From Shewanella psychropiezotolerans (GTDB lineage: Bacteria > Pseudomonadota > Gammaproteobacteria > Enterobacterales > Shewanellaceae): a DNA stretch of 64,000 bases. Below the pieces are notes generated by a model. That model saw nothing but the letters and a program-made list of their open reading frames with translations, was not told where the DNA came from and did no database searches. Within the stretch, counting starts at the first letter, position 1; every line of letters starts with the position of its first letter. The stretch covers positions 4,456,001 through 4,520,000 of the forward strand of contig NZ_CP041614.1 of NCBI RefSeq assembly GCF_007197555.1, given 5' to 3'. The position numbers were made by a program, and so were the translations under genes. Shown here one piece after another: positions 9,684 to 19,615 of this stretch.

Positions 9684-9712
9684 AATACCTAAAACGCCCG
9701 AGGCCGCCTTGA

Positions 9713-10377
9713 TTAACGACTTTGGGCTAAATTCTTCTCAATATTGTTCTTCGAATACATGATGTGACGACGCATCAAGATCTCAGCCAGCTCCTCATCA
9801 CGATTGGAAATGGCCTGTACTATATGTTTATGTTCATCGAATGCCGTGGTAACCCTAGGTCCCGCCATGCCAAGTTGCACACGATACATGCGCACCAGAT
9901 GATAAATGCCATTGATGAGCATGGAGATAAGGTGTTTATTCTTGCTACCGAGAATGATGCGGTAATGAAAATCGACATCACCAGCTTCCTGGTAATAGGA
10001 CTCGCCGCCTTTGACTTCATCAAAATGGGAATTTAACAGTTGGTTGAGATCATCTATCTCAGTGGTGCTCATGTTTTTTGCCGCTAACCTTGCCGCCATA
10101 CCCTCGAGCGATTCGCGAACCTGGTATAACTCAATCAAACCCTCGGTGGATAATGAAACCACTCGGGCGCCAACGTTGGCTTTACGCTCGACGATATGAC
10201 ATGAAGCTAATCGATTGATCGCTTCACGAATGATGGCACGGCTGACGGTATATTTTGTCGACAACTCTGTTTCACTCAGCTTGGCCCCGAAGGGATCTCT
10301 CCTTCAACAATATCTTGCCTTAGCTGAATAAAGGTCTTATCTGCCGCAGTAACTGGCTGTTCGGTGAAAAATGTCAT
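9713..10377 (-). pseudogene. GntR-family (FadR/FCD) regulator of the prp cluster, frameshifted
   Basis: The full gene runs from the ATG at 10377, but a frame break falls in the C-run at 10285-10288 (GGGG on the coding strand). With one G added the frame reads …EGEIPSGAKLSETELSTKYTVSRAII…, a proper GntR winged helix, and gives exactly 222 codons including the stop (221 residues), the usual size of FCD-type GntR regulators. As written, the first frame stops at residue 33 and the second lacks the first DNA-binding helix. The C-terminal FCD domain (about residues 75-215, FHYRIILGSKN, HKHIVQAISNRDEE) is intact. It probably controls propionate use. Whether the break is real or a sequencing slip is open; two other genes here show the same defect. 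Confidence 0.8.
10255..10264. promoter_or_regulatory. Third TTGTCGACAA palindrome, inside the regulator gene
   Basis: The same TTGTCGACAA core as the two promoter sites upstream, here within the 5' part of the regulator coding region. It may be an auxiliary operator for looping, or a chance copy. Confidence 0.4.
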
Positions 10378-10405
10378 ACGTTAACTAGGACTTCTTTTAC
10401 ATTGG

Positions 10406-10417
10406 ATTGTCGACAAT
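10406..10417. promoter_or_regulatory. Predicted operator 1 of the prp regulator
   Basis: The perfect 12-base palindrome ATTGTCGACAAT lies 29 bases upstream of the regulator ATG at 10377. GntR/FCD regulators bind short palindromes of this type. With the copy at 10458 it suggests autoregulation and control of the downstream prp genes. The assignment is inferred from position and repetition. Confidence 0.65.
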
Positions 10418-10457
10418 ATAGCCAAACCTTATGGATTGGTCAAACATAAACCAGTAG

Positions 10458-10469
10458 ATTGTCGACAAA
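10458..10469. promoter_or_regulatory. Predicted operator 2 of the prp regulator
   Basis: ATTGTCGACAAA repeats the operator core 52 bases from the first copy, about five helical turns, so two dimers would sit on the same face of the DNA. Confidence 0.65.
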
Positions 10470-10637
10470 ACATCTGTGGTAGCAAGTTTACATCTAGCAG
10501 AAAATCCCATTCCCCCCGTCCAGACGGCTCACTTTTCAACCTAAGCAGAGGACTCCCCTTAAAGATGTTACAAATGACTGTAATAAAACCATCAAGCACG
10601 GCTTTGCCTATAGGGTCGCCTATGAGACAATCGGGCC

Positions 10638-11033
10638 ATGAAAATTTATGCCCATATTCACAAGGCCCCCATACGCGTTTTTCGCATAGGCAGAAAGCGA
10701 TTCTGGATCCGTTTAAAACGCGACATGCTTATTTTGAAAGATGCATTGTCTCAGGAGAAACAGGAGACCAAAGATATGTTGGTCACCTATAAACGTTACA
10801 CAAAGAAGCAGGCCAGCCGTGAAGAGCTAGCCGAGGCCAATAAGCAATTCGGTGATCTGTTAAAGGGATTAGGCTTGGGCGTGTTTGCCGTGCTGCCGTT
10901 CGCCCCGCTGACCATACCTCTGGTGGTCAAACTTGGAAAGATGGTAGGCGTAGATGTGCTACCAAGTTCATTTAACAATCTTTCCAGAAAGAGAAAGAAA
11001 CGCTCCGAAAAATTGGCTGAAAATGAAAAATAG
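10638..11033 (+). CDS. LETM1-like domain protein
   Basis: A basic 131-residue protein. Its C-terminal half, GLGLGVFAVLPFAPLTIPLVVKLGKMVGVDVLPSSF (split here: GLGVFAVLPFAP, then LTIPLVVKLGK, then VDVLPSSF), matches the conserved LETM1/MDM38 core, where LPF.P…LLPSSF is diagnostic. The N-terminal part is charged and helical (KQETKDMLVTYKRYTKKQASREEL). One hydrophobic segment may touch the membrane. Mitochondrial LETM1 works in K+/H+ or Ca2+ exchange; the role of the bacterial form is unknown. It stands alone, divergent from the prp regulator. No strong ribosome site precedes the ATG. Confidence 0.7.
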   Translation: MKIYAHIHKAPIRVFRIGRKRFWIRLKRDMLILKDALSQEKQETKDMLVTYKRYTKKQASREELAEANKQFGDLLKGLGLGVFAVLPFAPLTIPLVVKLGKMVGVDVLPSSFNNLSRKRKKRSEKLAENEK

Positions 11034-11178
11034 CTAACGTCGTTTTAAATCCCCCAACCCTCAATATTCCCCACCTCTACGCTTACTGACCTTTAACCCG
11101 CTTTAATTGCCTGTTACCCTGTTAGACAATAAAAATAACCCTCCTCAAATTGATACAAGCAGCGAGCACGAGTCCAAC

Positions 11179-12540
11179 ATGACTGAATTATTGATCTCAG
11201 GTGCCCTTGGCACCCCTCTCACTATCTTACACACAGATGCATACTCAACTTGGCTAGCCGAGCAAGACACTCAGACGACAAACTGGCTGGCTACGACTCA
11301 GTTTGACGGAAAAGGCATGAGCCTGATCCCAAACGGCGCAGGTGAACTCTCTCAAGCCATTTATGTGAGCTCCGAGCTAGACTCCTATTGGTTATGCGGC
11401 GATCTGGTAAACCAGCTACCTGCCGGCCGCTACACCATCCAGGGCAGTGAAGAGCAAATCAAAGTCGCGGCATTTAGCTGGGGTCTCGGTGCATATAAAT
11501 TCGACCGTTATAAGCACAATGACAAAGTTTATCCTCAACTGGTATTGCCAACTCAGGCTCAGGCTGACGAAGTGAAAAAACTGGTGCGCTCCGTTGCTAT
11601 TGTTCGCGATCTAGTCAATACGCCAGCTGCAGATATGATGCCTCAGCACTTGGGTGAGATTATGGAGAATTTGGCCAGTGAATTTGGTGCAAGCATCACT
11701 CAAATCGTTGGCGATGAGCTGCTCGAACAAAACTATCCAACTATCCACATGGTGGGCCGTGCAAGTGAAAACCTGCCACGCCTGATCGATATGACCTGGG
11801 GTGATGAAAATGCACCTAAAGTGACTTTAGTCGGTAAAGGTGTGTGTTTCGACTCCGGCGGACTGGATCTGAAACCCGGTGCAGGCATGCGTTTGATGAA
11901 AAAAGACATGGGCGGTGCCGCTCACGTTATCGGCCTGGCTCACCAGATCATGGCGAGCAACTTACCTATACGTTTACGCGTATTGGTACCGGCAGTCGAA
12001 AATGCAGTATCGGCAAATGCTTTCCGCCCAGGTGATGTGATTAAGACCCGCAAAGGCATCACGGTCGAAATTGATAATACCGATGCCGAAGGCCGCTTAG
12101 TGTTATGTGATGCATTAGCCGAAGCCAACAATGACAAGCCTGAGCTGATGATAGATTTCGCTACACTCACTGGCGCAATGCGCATCGCCCTAGGCACCGA
12201 GCTTCCCGGTTTCTTCAGTAACGATGATCAAGTGGCAGCCGATATGACTCAGTCAGGCCTCAAGGTACAAGATCCTATCTGGCGCATGCCACTGCACAAG
12301 CCATACCTGGAACTCACCGGCAGTGACATTGCCGATTTAGCCAACTGTGGCCGTGTTCCTCAAGGTGGTGCCATCACAGCAGCACTTTATCTCGAAGCCT
12401 TCGTCGATGAAAATATTAGCTGGTCTCACTTCGATGTGATGGCCTGGAACACGCGTAAGCTTCCCGGCCGTCCAGTCGGTGGCGAAGCCTTCGGCATCCG
12501 CGCCGTATTCGATTACCTGCAGACACGTTTTTCAAAGTAA
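11179..12540 (+). CDS. M17 leucyl aminopeptidase family protein
   Basis: A cytoplasmic metallo-aminopeptidase that removes N-terminal residues from peptides. The C-terminal catalytic domain has the M17 landmarks: Lys in VGKGVCFDSGGLDLKPG (about residue 219), the signature NTDAEGRLVLCDAL (about residue 300) with metal-binding Asp/Glu and active Arg, and ATLTGAMRIALG. The ATG at 11179 (453 residues) fits the family; an upstream TTG at 11107 would add a hydrophilic tail with no homology. It is shorter than PepA and closer to the PepB-like group. It stands alone. Confidence 0.88.
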   Translation: MTELLISGALGTPLTILHTDAYSTWLAEQDTQTTNWLATTQFDGKGMSLIPNGAGELSQAIYVSSELDSYWLCGDLVNQLPAGRYTIQGSEEQIKVAAFSWGLGAYKFDRYKHNDKVYPQLVLPTQAQADEVKKLVRSVAIVRDLVNTPAADMMPQHLGEIMENLASEFGASITQIVGDELLEQNYPTIHMVGRASENLPRLIDMTWGDENAPKVTLVGKGVCFDSGGLDLKPGAGMRLMKKDMGGAAHVIGLAHQIMASNLPIRLRVLVPAVENAVSANAFRPGDVIKTRKGITVEIDNTDAEGRLVLCDALAEANNDKPELMIDFATLTGAMRIALGTELPGFFSNDDQVAADMTQSGLKVQDPIWRMPLHKPYLELTGSDIADLANCGRVPQGGAITAALYLEAFVDENISWSHFDVMAWNTRKLPGRPVGGEAFGIRAVFDYLQTRFSK

Positions 12541-12546
12541 AATGGC

Positions 12547-12585
12547 TTTAGGAACTAGATTCTAGAATCTAGAATCTAGGAACTT
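12547..12585. repeat. CTAGGAAC-family hairpin repeat
   Basis: A 16-base palindrome TAGATTCTAGAATCTA (12556-12571) runs on into AGAATCTAGGAACT. The TCTAGGAACT core is shared with the large palindrome at 7251-7297 and the hairpin at 20047-20076. It lies just after the aminopeptidase stop. Confidence 0.6.
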
Positions 12586-12615
12586 TTTAGGCGCTAGCTG
12601 AGCTATTGTTGACAT

Positions 12616-12650
12616 CCCTCTTACACCATCCCTGGTGTCCGGGGATAACT
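12616..12650 (+). repeat. 35-base direct repeat, copy 1
   Basis: Starts CCCTCTTACACC and ends GTCCGGGGATAACT, with an internal ACACC/GGTGT stem. An identical copy starts 64 bases later. No third copy is present, so this is not a CRISPR array. Confidence 0.75.
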
Positions 12651-12679
12651 CTTAACTATGAGACATCCATGTACAAATC

Positions 12680-12714
12680 CCCTCTTACACCATCCCTGGT
12701 GTCCGGGGATAACT
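12680..12714 (+). repeat. 35-base direct repeat, copy 2
   Basis: Identical to 12616-12650. The words around both copies (ACATCC…TGTACAA) are also repeated, so a unit of about 64 bases may have been duplicated in tandem. Confidence 0.75.
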
Positions 12715-12721
12715 ACATCCC

Positions 12722-12762
12722 TGTACAAAAAAGCCCGAACTCAGTTCGGGCTTTTTTGTACA
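12722..12762. terminator. Strong bidirectional terminator between the aminopeptidase and ybiT
   Basis: Two perfect 20-base arms (TGTACAAAAAAGCCCGAACT and its complement) around a single C. The GC-rich core with A6 and T6 flanks works for both convergent genes. Confidence 0.9.
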
Positions 12763-12796
12763 ATCTGTTTAAGCCTGGTCAGGCTTAGGTGTCAGC

Positions 12797-14389
12797 TTAC
12801 GCATCAACACCTTTGCTTCTGAGGAACTCATCATAAGTTCCCTTGAAGTCATTGATGCCATCTTTAGTCATTTCTATGATGCGGTTAGCAACCGATGAAA
12901 CGAAGGCACGGTCATGACTGACAAAAATCAAGGTACCTTGGTAAATCTCCAGAGCATTGTTCAATGACTCGATAGATTCCATGTCCATGTGGTTTGTTGG
13001 CTCATCCATCACCAAAATATTTGGCTTCTGCATGATAAGCTTGCCGAATAACATACGGCCCTTCTCACCACCCGAGAGTACCTTAACCGACTTCTTGATG
13101 TCATCAGAGCTGAACAGCATGCGACCCAAGTAACCACGAACCGACTGGTCGTCATCTTCAGGCTTACGCCACTGGCTCATCCACTCAAACAAGGTCATGT
13201 CATTTTCAAAATCTGACTCATGATCTTGGGCATAGTAACCGATAGCTGAATTCTCAGACCATTGAATGGTACCGCTATCCTGAGGAATATCATGGGTCAA
13301 GGTACGCAGTAAGGTTGTCTTACCGATACCGTTCTCACCTAAGATGGCGATACGCTCACCCACTTCAACCATAAGGTTTAGCTTGTTGAACAGTGGCTCA
13401 TCGAAGCCCTTGCTTAGCTCTTCGACGATCAAAGCATTACGGAACAATTTTTTCTCTTGCTCGAAACGAATAAACGGATTAACACGACTCGAGGCTTTCA
13501 CTTCATCAATCTTGATCTTATCGATAAGCTTTGCACGTGAGGTGGCCTGCTTAGCCTTAGATGCGTTAGCAGAGAAACGAGCAACGAAGCCCTGAAGCTC
13601 GGCAATTTGCGCCTTCTTCTTAGCATTATCAGACATCAAGCGTTCACGGGATTGTTGAGCTGCCATCATGTACTCATCATAGTTACCCGGGAAAATACGC
13701 AGCTCACCGTAATCGAGATCCGCCATATGGGTACAGACTGAGTTTAAGAAATATCTATCGTGAGAGATGATGATCATAGTGCTGTTACGCTGGTTCAGCA
13801 TCTCTTGCAACCAACGAATGGTATCTATGTCCAAGTTGTTGGTTGGTTCGTCGAGTAGCAATACATCAGGATCAGAGAACAGGGCTTGTGCCAGCAAGAT
13901 TCGAAGTTTGAAACCCGGCGCAATTGCGCTCATAAGACCAAAGTGTTGATCAACAGGAATACCCACTCCCATCAGGAGTTCACCGGCACGAGATTCGGCT
14001 GTGTAACCATCCATCTCGGCAAATTCCATCTCTAGATCGGCAACCTTGATACCATCTTCTTCTGTCATTTCAGGCAGAGAGTAGATACGATCACGCTCTT
14101 TCTTGACTTCCCAAAGCTGTTCGTGGCCCATGATAACGGTATCGATCACGCTGAACTCTTCATAACCAAACTGGTTCTGACTCAGTTTACCGATACGCTC
14201 GTTGATATCCAGAGAGACATTACCCGCAGTCGGCTCAAGATCGCTACCCAAGATCTTCATAAAGGTTGACTTACCACAGCCGTTCGCGCCGATCAGACCA
14301 TAACGGTTGCCGCCGCCGAATTTAACTGAGATGTTTTCAAACAGTGGCTTAGCGCCAAACTGCATGGTGATATTAGCTGTAGTAATCAA
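12797..14389 (-). CDS. ybiT: ABC-F family ATPase YbiT
   Basis: Exactly 530 residues, the length of E. coli YbiT. Two ATPase domains: Walker [10 protein letters not shown] (about residue 37) and GENGIGKTT (about 355), Walker [12 protein letters not shown] and [11 protein letters not shown], and the second signature LSGGEKGR. The first signature is degenerate ([10 protein letters not shown]), as is usual for YbiT. A charged linker ([16 protein letters not shown]) joins the domains. There are no membrane segments. ABC-F proteins bind the ribosomal E site and relieve stalled translation. Single gene behind a bidirectional terminator. Confidence 0.93.
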   Translation of the reverse strand: MITTANITMQFGAKPLFENISVKFGGGNRYGLIGANGCGKSTFMKILGSDLEPTAGNVSLDINERIGKLSQNQFGYEEFSVIDTVIMGHEQLWEVKKERDRIYSLPEMTEEDGIKVADLEMEFAEMDGYTAESRAGELLMGVGIPVDQHFGLMSAIAPGFKLRILLAQALFSDPDVLLLDEPTNNLDIDTIRWLQEMLNQRNSTMIIISHDRYFLNSVCTHMADLDYGELRIFPGNYDEYMMAAQQSRERLMSDNAKKKAQIAELQGFVARFSANASKAKQATSRAKLIDKIKIDEVKASSRVNPFIRFEQEKKLFRNALIVEELSKGFDEPLFNKLNLMVEVGERIAILGENGIGKTTLLRTLTHDIPQDSGTIQWSENSAIGYYAQDHESDFENDMTLFEWMSQWRKPEDDDQSVRGYLGRMLFSSDDIKKSVKVLSGGEKGRMLFGKLIMQKPNILVMDEPTNHMDMESIESLNNALEIYQGTLIFVSHDRAFVSSVANRIIEMTKDGINDFKGTYDEFLRSKGVDA

Positions 14390-14587
14390 GTGTTAGATCC
14401 CAAAATTTGTTATGCGATTTGATGTATAAACGAGCAAAATTAAGCGCGATATTATAGCCAGCAGTCCACAAACAATCAACTAAAAGCGAACCAGCTTACG
14501 ACGAGAATTTACCGTTACAGCAAGATATGATGAAAGGAACCCGAACAGATTTTATTCGGGTTCCTCAGACAACAAGCATTTAACTCA

Positions 14588-16861
14588 TTACTTGTTCAAC
14601 TTCACATGTCTTAGCCTGTTAGCGTTAGTCACTACTGTTAATGAGGATAAAGCCATCGCGGCTCCTGCTATCACAGGACTCAGTAATATTCCGGTTAGAG
14701 GGAATAGAACTCCAGCGGCGACTGGTATGCCTAAAGAGTTATAGATAAACGCGCCGAACAGATTCTGCTTAATGTTCCTCATGCTGGCGTTAGCCAAGGC
14801 AAAGGTATCGGCCAACACTGACAATCGTCCAGTTAGTAAGGTCAAATCGGCACTCTCGATGGCGACTTCGGTGCCATCTCCCATGGCGATACCCACATCG
14901 GCACTCATTAAAGCGGGGGCATCATTGATACCATCTCCTACCATGGCGACGACTTCTCCACTTTCTTTGAGTTCGATAATCTTAGCCTGTTTCTGCTCGG
15001 GCAAGACTCCGGCAATGACTTCATCTATGCCCACTTCATCGGCAACGGCCTGCACCGTCTCTTGCTTGTCGCCGCTGAGTAATATCACCCGTTTACCGGC
15101 ACGCTTGAGCGCGGCAATAGCTTCTTTGGCATCGGGTTTCACCGGATCACTGATGGCAATAACACCGACTAAGCGTCCGCCTTGTGCCACATAAACCGGA
15201 GTTTTACCAAGCTGGGCCAAGGTCTGAACCTCATCTTGTAAAGCGTCTACACCCGATATGCCCTCCATGACCATCAAGCTCATATTGCCTATGGCCAGCT
15301 CGACGCCAGAGACTATGCCCACTATGCCCTTTCCCTGAATATTGTTGAAACGTTCGGGTTCTACCAAGCTTAGCTCTCGCGTCTTGGCTTCATCCAGCAT
15401 AGCCTGGGCCAATGGGTGCTCAGAATGTTGTTCCAGACTCGCCACCAGGAATAAGAGCTGCTCAGATGCAGAGGACTCACCACCACTTTCACCGTCACTG
15501 CCACCATCAAGCAAGCGAATGTCGGTTACCGATGGCTTACCCGATGTGATAGTGCCAGTCTTGTCCAGCACCACACAGGTCACCTTACTCGCAGTTTGCA
15601 AAGCCTCACCATTCTTAATCAAGACGCCCATCTGTGCGGCTCGTCCGACAGATACCATGATAGACATAGGTGTCGCTAATCCCAGGGCACAAGGGCAAGC
15701 TATGATAAGCACGCTTGTTAACACCACTAGCGCATGTGATATCTGAGGCGCAGGTCCCGCTAAATACCACACCACTGATGCGACCAGGGCAATAATCACC
15801 ACCACAGGGACAAAGTACGCCGATATCTTATCCGTGAGTCTGCCTATGGGCATTTTTGATGTTTGTGCCTGCTGAACCAGGTCGATGATTTTCGATAGAC
15901 GAGTATCGGTTAACCCAGCAGTCACGCGGTAGATGATGCTGCCATTGCCGTTGACGGTGCCAGCACTGAGCGTATCGCCAATGTTTTTAGACACAGGAAT
16001 AGGCTCACCGGTTAACATGGACTCATTAAGATTCGACTCTCCACTCAATACTTCGCCGTCCAAGGCGACTCGACTGCCAGGTTGTAGTCTCAACTGGTCG
16101 CCGATCTGTATTTGCGCTATTTCGACCTCCTCATCTCCAGAGTCGGTCAGCCTTATTGCGGTCGTGGATTGTAATCCTATGAGGCGCTGAACCGCTTCAC
16201 TGGTCTTGCCCTTAGCCCTGAGTTCCAGCGCATGGCCCAAGTTAATCAAACCCAGAATCATCACACTGGCTTCAAAGTACACATGACGGGTTTCGGCTGG
16301 AAACCAGGAAGGCATAATTACCACCAACATAGAATAGGCCCATGCTGTGGTAGTGCCGAGCACAATTAAGGTGTCCATGTTGGCGCTGCGCGCCTTAAGT
16401 GCACGCCACATCCCTTTATAGAAGTGCCCGCCTGTGGTCACGAGTAAGATAAAGGTGATGATCCCCATAACTCCCCAAGCCAATTGCTGACTGGGATTAT
16501 TCACCATCATCTCACCGCCCAATAGCCCCCATAACATCATAGGTACACCTAAACCCAATCCCAACATAGATTGGATGATACGGGTGCGGTACTCGACTCG
16601 CTCAGCCTGGATTTTCTTCTCACTGGCTAGCTTGGCATCCAGCACGAGTTCGCTGTCGTAACCAACACTGGCCACGGTCACTATAGCGAGTTCACTGCTG
16701 ATATCCCCTTGAATCTGTACCTGCTTATCGGCCAAGTTAACCCGTGCAGACACATCTGGGAGTGATAATTTTTCGAACGCACCTTCAATTTTAGCCACAC
16801 AACTGGCGCAGTTCATTTGAGGTACATATAAAGTCATGCTATTGATATTTTTCATAATCAT
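14588..16861 (-). CDS. copA: Cu(+)-exporting P1B-type ATPase CopA
   Basis: Inner-membrane ATPase that exports Cu(I) from the cytoplasm. One N-terminal heavy-metal domain with the MNCASC metal site comes first, then membrane helices, the transport motif ACPCALG (about residue 388), phosphorylation site DKTGT (about 431), SEHPLA and the hinge GDGINDAPAL. A GGGGAA ribosome site supports the ATG at 16861 (or 16855, MKNINSM) over the upstream 16897. A Gly/Ser/Asp/Glu-rich insertion (DGGSDGESGGESSASE) sits between the phosphorylation site and the HP motif and looks like a local repeat expansion. Divergent from its likely activator at 17075. Confidence 0.92.
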   Translation of the reverse strand: MIMKNINSMTLYVPQMNCASCVAKIEGAFEKLSLPDVSARVNLADKQVQIQGDISSELAIVTVASVGYDSELVLDAKLASEKKIQAERVEYRTRIIQSMLGLGLGVPMMLWGLLGGEMMVNNPSQQLAWGVMGIITFILLVTTGGHFYKGMWRALKARSANMDTLIVLGTTTAWAYSMLVVIMPSWFPAETRHVYFEASVMILGLINLGHALELRAKGKTSEAVQRLIGLQSTTAIRLTDSGDEEVEIAQIQIGDQLRLQPGSRVALDGEVLSGESNLNESMLTGEPIPVSKNIGDTLSAGTVNGNGSIIYRVTAGLTDTRLSKIIDLVQQAQTSKMPIGRLTDKISAYFVPVVVIIALVASVVWYLAGPAPQISHALVVLTSVLIIACPCALGLATPMSIMVSVGRAAQMGVLIKNGEALQTASKVTCVVLDKTGTITSGKPSVTDIRLLDGGSDGESGGESSASEQLLFLVASLEQHSEHPLAQAMLDEAKTRELSLVEPERFNNIQGKGIVGIVSGVELAIGNMSLMVMEGISGVDALQDEVQTLAQLGKTPVYVAQGGRLVGVIAISDPVKPDAKEAIAALKRAGKRVILLSGDKQETVQAVADEVGIDEVIAGVLPEQKQAKIIELKESGEVVAMVGDGINDAPALMSADVGIAMGDGTEVAIESADLTLLTGRLSVLADTFALANASMRNIKQNLFGAFIYNSLGIPVAAGVLFPLTGILLSPVIAGAAMALSSLTVVTNANRLRHVKLNK

Positions 16862-16947
16862 TGATTCCCCATACTCAAACAATTGAGTCTCGATCAAGGC
16901 TATTTAAGTAAGTTATTAAAATAGGTTGTTCCCATTTCACTGCACTT

Positions 16948-16978
16948 AGGTTAATGTCTCCCCTAATGGGAGAGTCAA
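16948..16978 (-). promoter_or_regulatory. CueR-type promoter/operator of copA
   Basis: On the minus strand TTGACT (-35) and TAACCT (-10) are held 19 bases apart, the stretched spacing that MerR-family activators correct. The spacer contains the dyad CTCCC…GGGGAG. It lies in the gap between the divergent copA and the MerR-type gene, about 87 bases before the copA start. Confidence 0.8.
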
Positions 16979-17074
16979 AGCCTTATTGTAAATTTAATAC
17001 ACTTTGTTGAATTTGACTCTCACTCGTTTACTTTTGAGCACACTGTGATTGGTATTAAATGACATAAGAGGCTT

Positions 17075-17461
17075 ATGATGAAAATTGGTGAAGTAGCAAA
17101 AAAGACTGGTCTATCGGTTAAGAGTATTCGTTATTACCACGACATAGGTCTTATCTGCGCCGCACGTGGGGAAAATGGCTACAGAGAATATGATAAACCT
17201 CAGATCGATTCCCTTAACTTTATCAGTCACAGTCGCGACTTAGGTTTCTCTTTAGATGATTGCCGCTCTCTGCTCGACCTTAAACTCAATCAAGACAGAG
17301 ATGCCGAAGATGTAAAACGTTTAGCTAAGACTCATCTGCAGATGGTGAGTAATAGAATAACCAAGTTGAAGGAGCTCGAGAGCCAATTAAAGCATCTGAT
17401 TAAGGATTGTCGCGGCGGCCATCAACCGGACTGTGCCATACTGAGCGGACTCAGTGAATAG
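17075..17461 (+). CDS. cueR: CueR-like copper-responsive MerR regulator
   Basis: A 128-residue MerR-family activator. N-terminal winged helix MKIGEVAKKTGLSVKSIRYYHDIGL, then a long dimerisation coiled coil, then a metal loop CRGGHQPDC near the C-terminus: two Cys separated by seven residues, the spacing of the CueR Cu(I) site. It faces copA and would activate the 19-base-spacer promoter at 16948-16978 when copper rises. AGAGG lies just before the paired ATG codons. The sister family HmrR/ActP is the only real alternative. Confidence 0.88.
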   Translation: MMKIGEVAKKTGLSVKSIRYYHDIGLICAARGENGYREYDKPQIDSLNFISHSRDLGFSLDDCRSLLDLKLNQDRDAEDVKRLAKTHLQMVSNRITKLKELESQLKHLIKDCRGGHQPDCAILSGLSE

Positions 17462-17543
17462 TCTGGCTAACCCACAAACTTGATGGCCTGTTTTATTAAA
17501 TAGCTCGCCCCTGATTCCTAACAGATCAATCTAATGCCGGCAT

Positions 17544-19583
17544 TTAGTGTTTTTTTAGCCGGTGAACATTCTCAATTTTCAATGTAGGAACATCACCTGC
17601 GGGAGTGAACCCAAATACCTTGCCATAAAAATACAGCTCGGCTTCGATAGCGGTCATTTGATTTACCGGATCCCTCAAATTATGCCCCTCGCCCTCGAAT
17701 TCGAGATAGGCTACGGGGACCCCTCGCGCTTTGAGTTTGTTAAATACCTCTGTGGATTGCTTAGCCAATACCACGGGGTCATCACCTCCCTGAATTAACA
17801 ACAAGGGCTCATTTAGCCTGTCGAGGTGATGTAATGGAGAGCGTTCACGATACACGTTATTTTCGGCTGAATTTTTACCAACCAGCAATTCTAAATAACT
17901 GGACTCAAACTTATGAGCATCTCGGCTCAATACTTCCATATCACTGATGCCAGCATAGCTCACACCAGCTTTAAATGTATCGTAGAACACCAGTGCCGAA
18001 AATACGGTAAGTCCTCCGGCGCTAGAGCCTCTAATCGCAAGCTTAGTGCCATCAACCCAGCCCTTGTTGACCAAGTATCCGGCCGCCCGCACGGCGTCCT
18101 CCACATCGGCGATGCCCCATTTTCCATAGAGGCTTTGACGATAGGCTCGTCCAAAACCAGAGCTGCCACGATAATTGAGATCCAGCACAGCAAAACCACG
18201 ACTGGTCCAAAACTGAATATCACGCCTAAATGCCAAACTGGCTTTTGCAGTTGGTCCACCATGCAACATGACCAGCAAGGGGGGCCTAGAGTCTCTGAGG
18301 CCAATGAAGTCAGGATTTCTCGCGCCATAAAAATATCCATAGATAGTGACACCGTCACTGGATTTCAGGCTGACACTTACGGCTCTGGAGATATAATTAG
18401 GATCGACTGTCGCAAGTTCCGGTGAGTAGATAAGCGCCACCCCTCGTCCTTTCACCTTATAGATCCCTTTTTCCGGAGTCACTTTAGCCCCGACGAAGTA
18501 GATACCGTCTTCCCCCTTCACCACCTGAGATATCTCGCCGAAATCCACGGCAATGGGCTCGGTGATACCGGTATCGAGAAAAATTCTAATCAGTGAAGCT
18601 TGTCCTTTATCGCTGTAACTGGCGATAATGGTATTCTCTGACTCGAAGGCATAATTATGATTACCCAGCTTCCAGTCAGGTACTGCAAACTCGGCATCTT
18701 TATCCAGCACTTGCTCCAACTCGCCCTCGGAACTGATGCGATACAAGTTCCACCAATTGTCAAAATCGGCCACGAAGTAGAGCTGACCACTAGGGCTAAA
18801 TGATACTTGTGTAATGGAGCCATTTTTATCGGACAATAATCGCTTGGGATTATGCACCCCACCTTTAGGAGCGAGTTCGCCTATCCAAAGCTCAGTATTA
18901 TCCCAGGGCATATTCGGATGTTGCCAGGCAATCCAAGCCAATGTCTTCATATCCGGTGATACCCTGGGCGATGAATAGAAATCATCCCCGTCGATTAGGA
19001 TTTCACCTTCCCCGGCAAAGTTAAGATTAAGCGCCACTAGGCTTGAAGTCGGCTCTCCACTGTTTCTGTGGTCTTCACGCACACAGATGAGTCTTGATCC
19101 TTTTGAATACCGTACACAATCGGCATGACGAGTACCGGGCATAGTTAAAGGGACGGGCTCTTGGTTAGGCGCGAAGCGATAGAGCAGCTGATCTTCTGCT
19201 TTGGAGGCAAAAATACTCTGACCAATAGCAAGAAATGGCGAGCCGCCATATTCATGTACAGTAGATCTGACATCGAATGCCGAGCTCACCGCATCGCTCA
19301 ACTTTGATCCAGTCTCCAAACGCTTGATGCCAATCTTGCCCTGGGCCGATGAGTCCGATTGAACAAAATAGAGGGCACCGTTGACGCTCTGTAATTCACC
19401 AAAATCATCTGATAAACCATAAACATCTTCCGCTGTTATCGGTGACAGCCAGCTGCCATAAGCCGCAATTTTAAGGCCACTTCGTTTATCAACTTTTTCA
19501 ACATGATCCGGTTTACCACATGCTGCTAGAAAACATAGTAGTAACAATGACAATAAGGGAATAAAATAAAAATGGGGTCTCAC
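17544..19583 (-). CDS. S9-family prolyl oligopeptidase-like lipoprotein
   Basis: An exported serine peptidase, 679 residues from a GTG at 19583. That GTG has an AGGAG site six bases ahead, while the longer frame from 19616 has none. The N-terminus is a lipoprotein signal ending FLAACGKP (lipobox LAAC). Residues about 40-400 form a beta-propeller (WD40-like WIAWQHPNMPWDNTELWIGEL). The C-terminal alpha/beta hydrolase has nucleophile Ser in RGSSAGG (about 519), Asp in QGGDDPVV (about 600) and His in GEGHNLRD (about 632). It resembles the S9C acylaminoacyl-peptidase group. It follows a small membrane protein gene by 32 bases, probably as one operon. Confidence 0.88.
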   Translation of the reverse strand: MRPHFYFIPLLSLLLLCFLAACGKPDHVEKVDKRSGLKIAAYGSWLSPITAEDVYGLSDDFGELQSVNGALYFVQSDSSAQGKIGIKRLETGSKLSDAVSSAFDVRSTVHEYGGSPFLAIGQSIFASKAEDQLLYRFAPNQEPVPLTMPGTRHADCVRYSKGSRLICVREDHRNSGEPTSSLVALNLNFAGEGEILIDGDDFYSSPRVSPDMKTLAWIAWQHPNMPWDNTELWIGELAPKGGVHNPKRLLSDKNGSITQVSFSPSGQLYFVADFDNWWNLYRISSEGELEQVLDKDAEFAVPDWKLGNHNYAFESENTIIASYSDKGQASLIRIFLDTGITEPIAVDFGEISQVVKGEDGIYFVGAKVTPEKGIYKVKGRGVALIYSPELATVDPNYISRAVSVSLKSSDGVTIYGYFYGARNPDFIGLRDSRPPLLVMLHGGPTAKASLAFRRDIQFWTSRGFAVLDLNYRGSSGFGRAYRQSLYGKWGIADVEDAVRAAGYLVNKGWVDGTKLAIRGSSAGGLTVFSALVFYDTFKAGVSYAGISDMEVLSRDAHKFESSYLELLVGKNSAENNVYRERSPLHHLDRLNEPLLLIQGGDDPVVLAKQSTEVFNKLKARGVPVAYLEFEGEGHNLRDPVNQMTAIEAELYFYGKVFGFTPAGDVPTLKIENVHRLKKH

Positions 19584-19615
19584 TGTTGGCTCCTGTTTCC
19601 ATAAATAGGTAATCA

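Noticed and set aside
12616..12714. CRISPR-like pair of 35-base direct repeats
   Set aside because: Only two copies with one spacer; the flanks of both copies are also repeated, which points to a tandem duplication.
12606..12788. 60-residue plus-strand frame in the repeat and terminator region
   Set aside because: Made entirely of direct repeats and the terminator, with no ribosome site and no protein-like composition.
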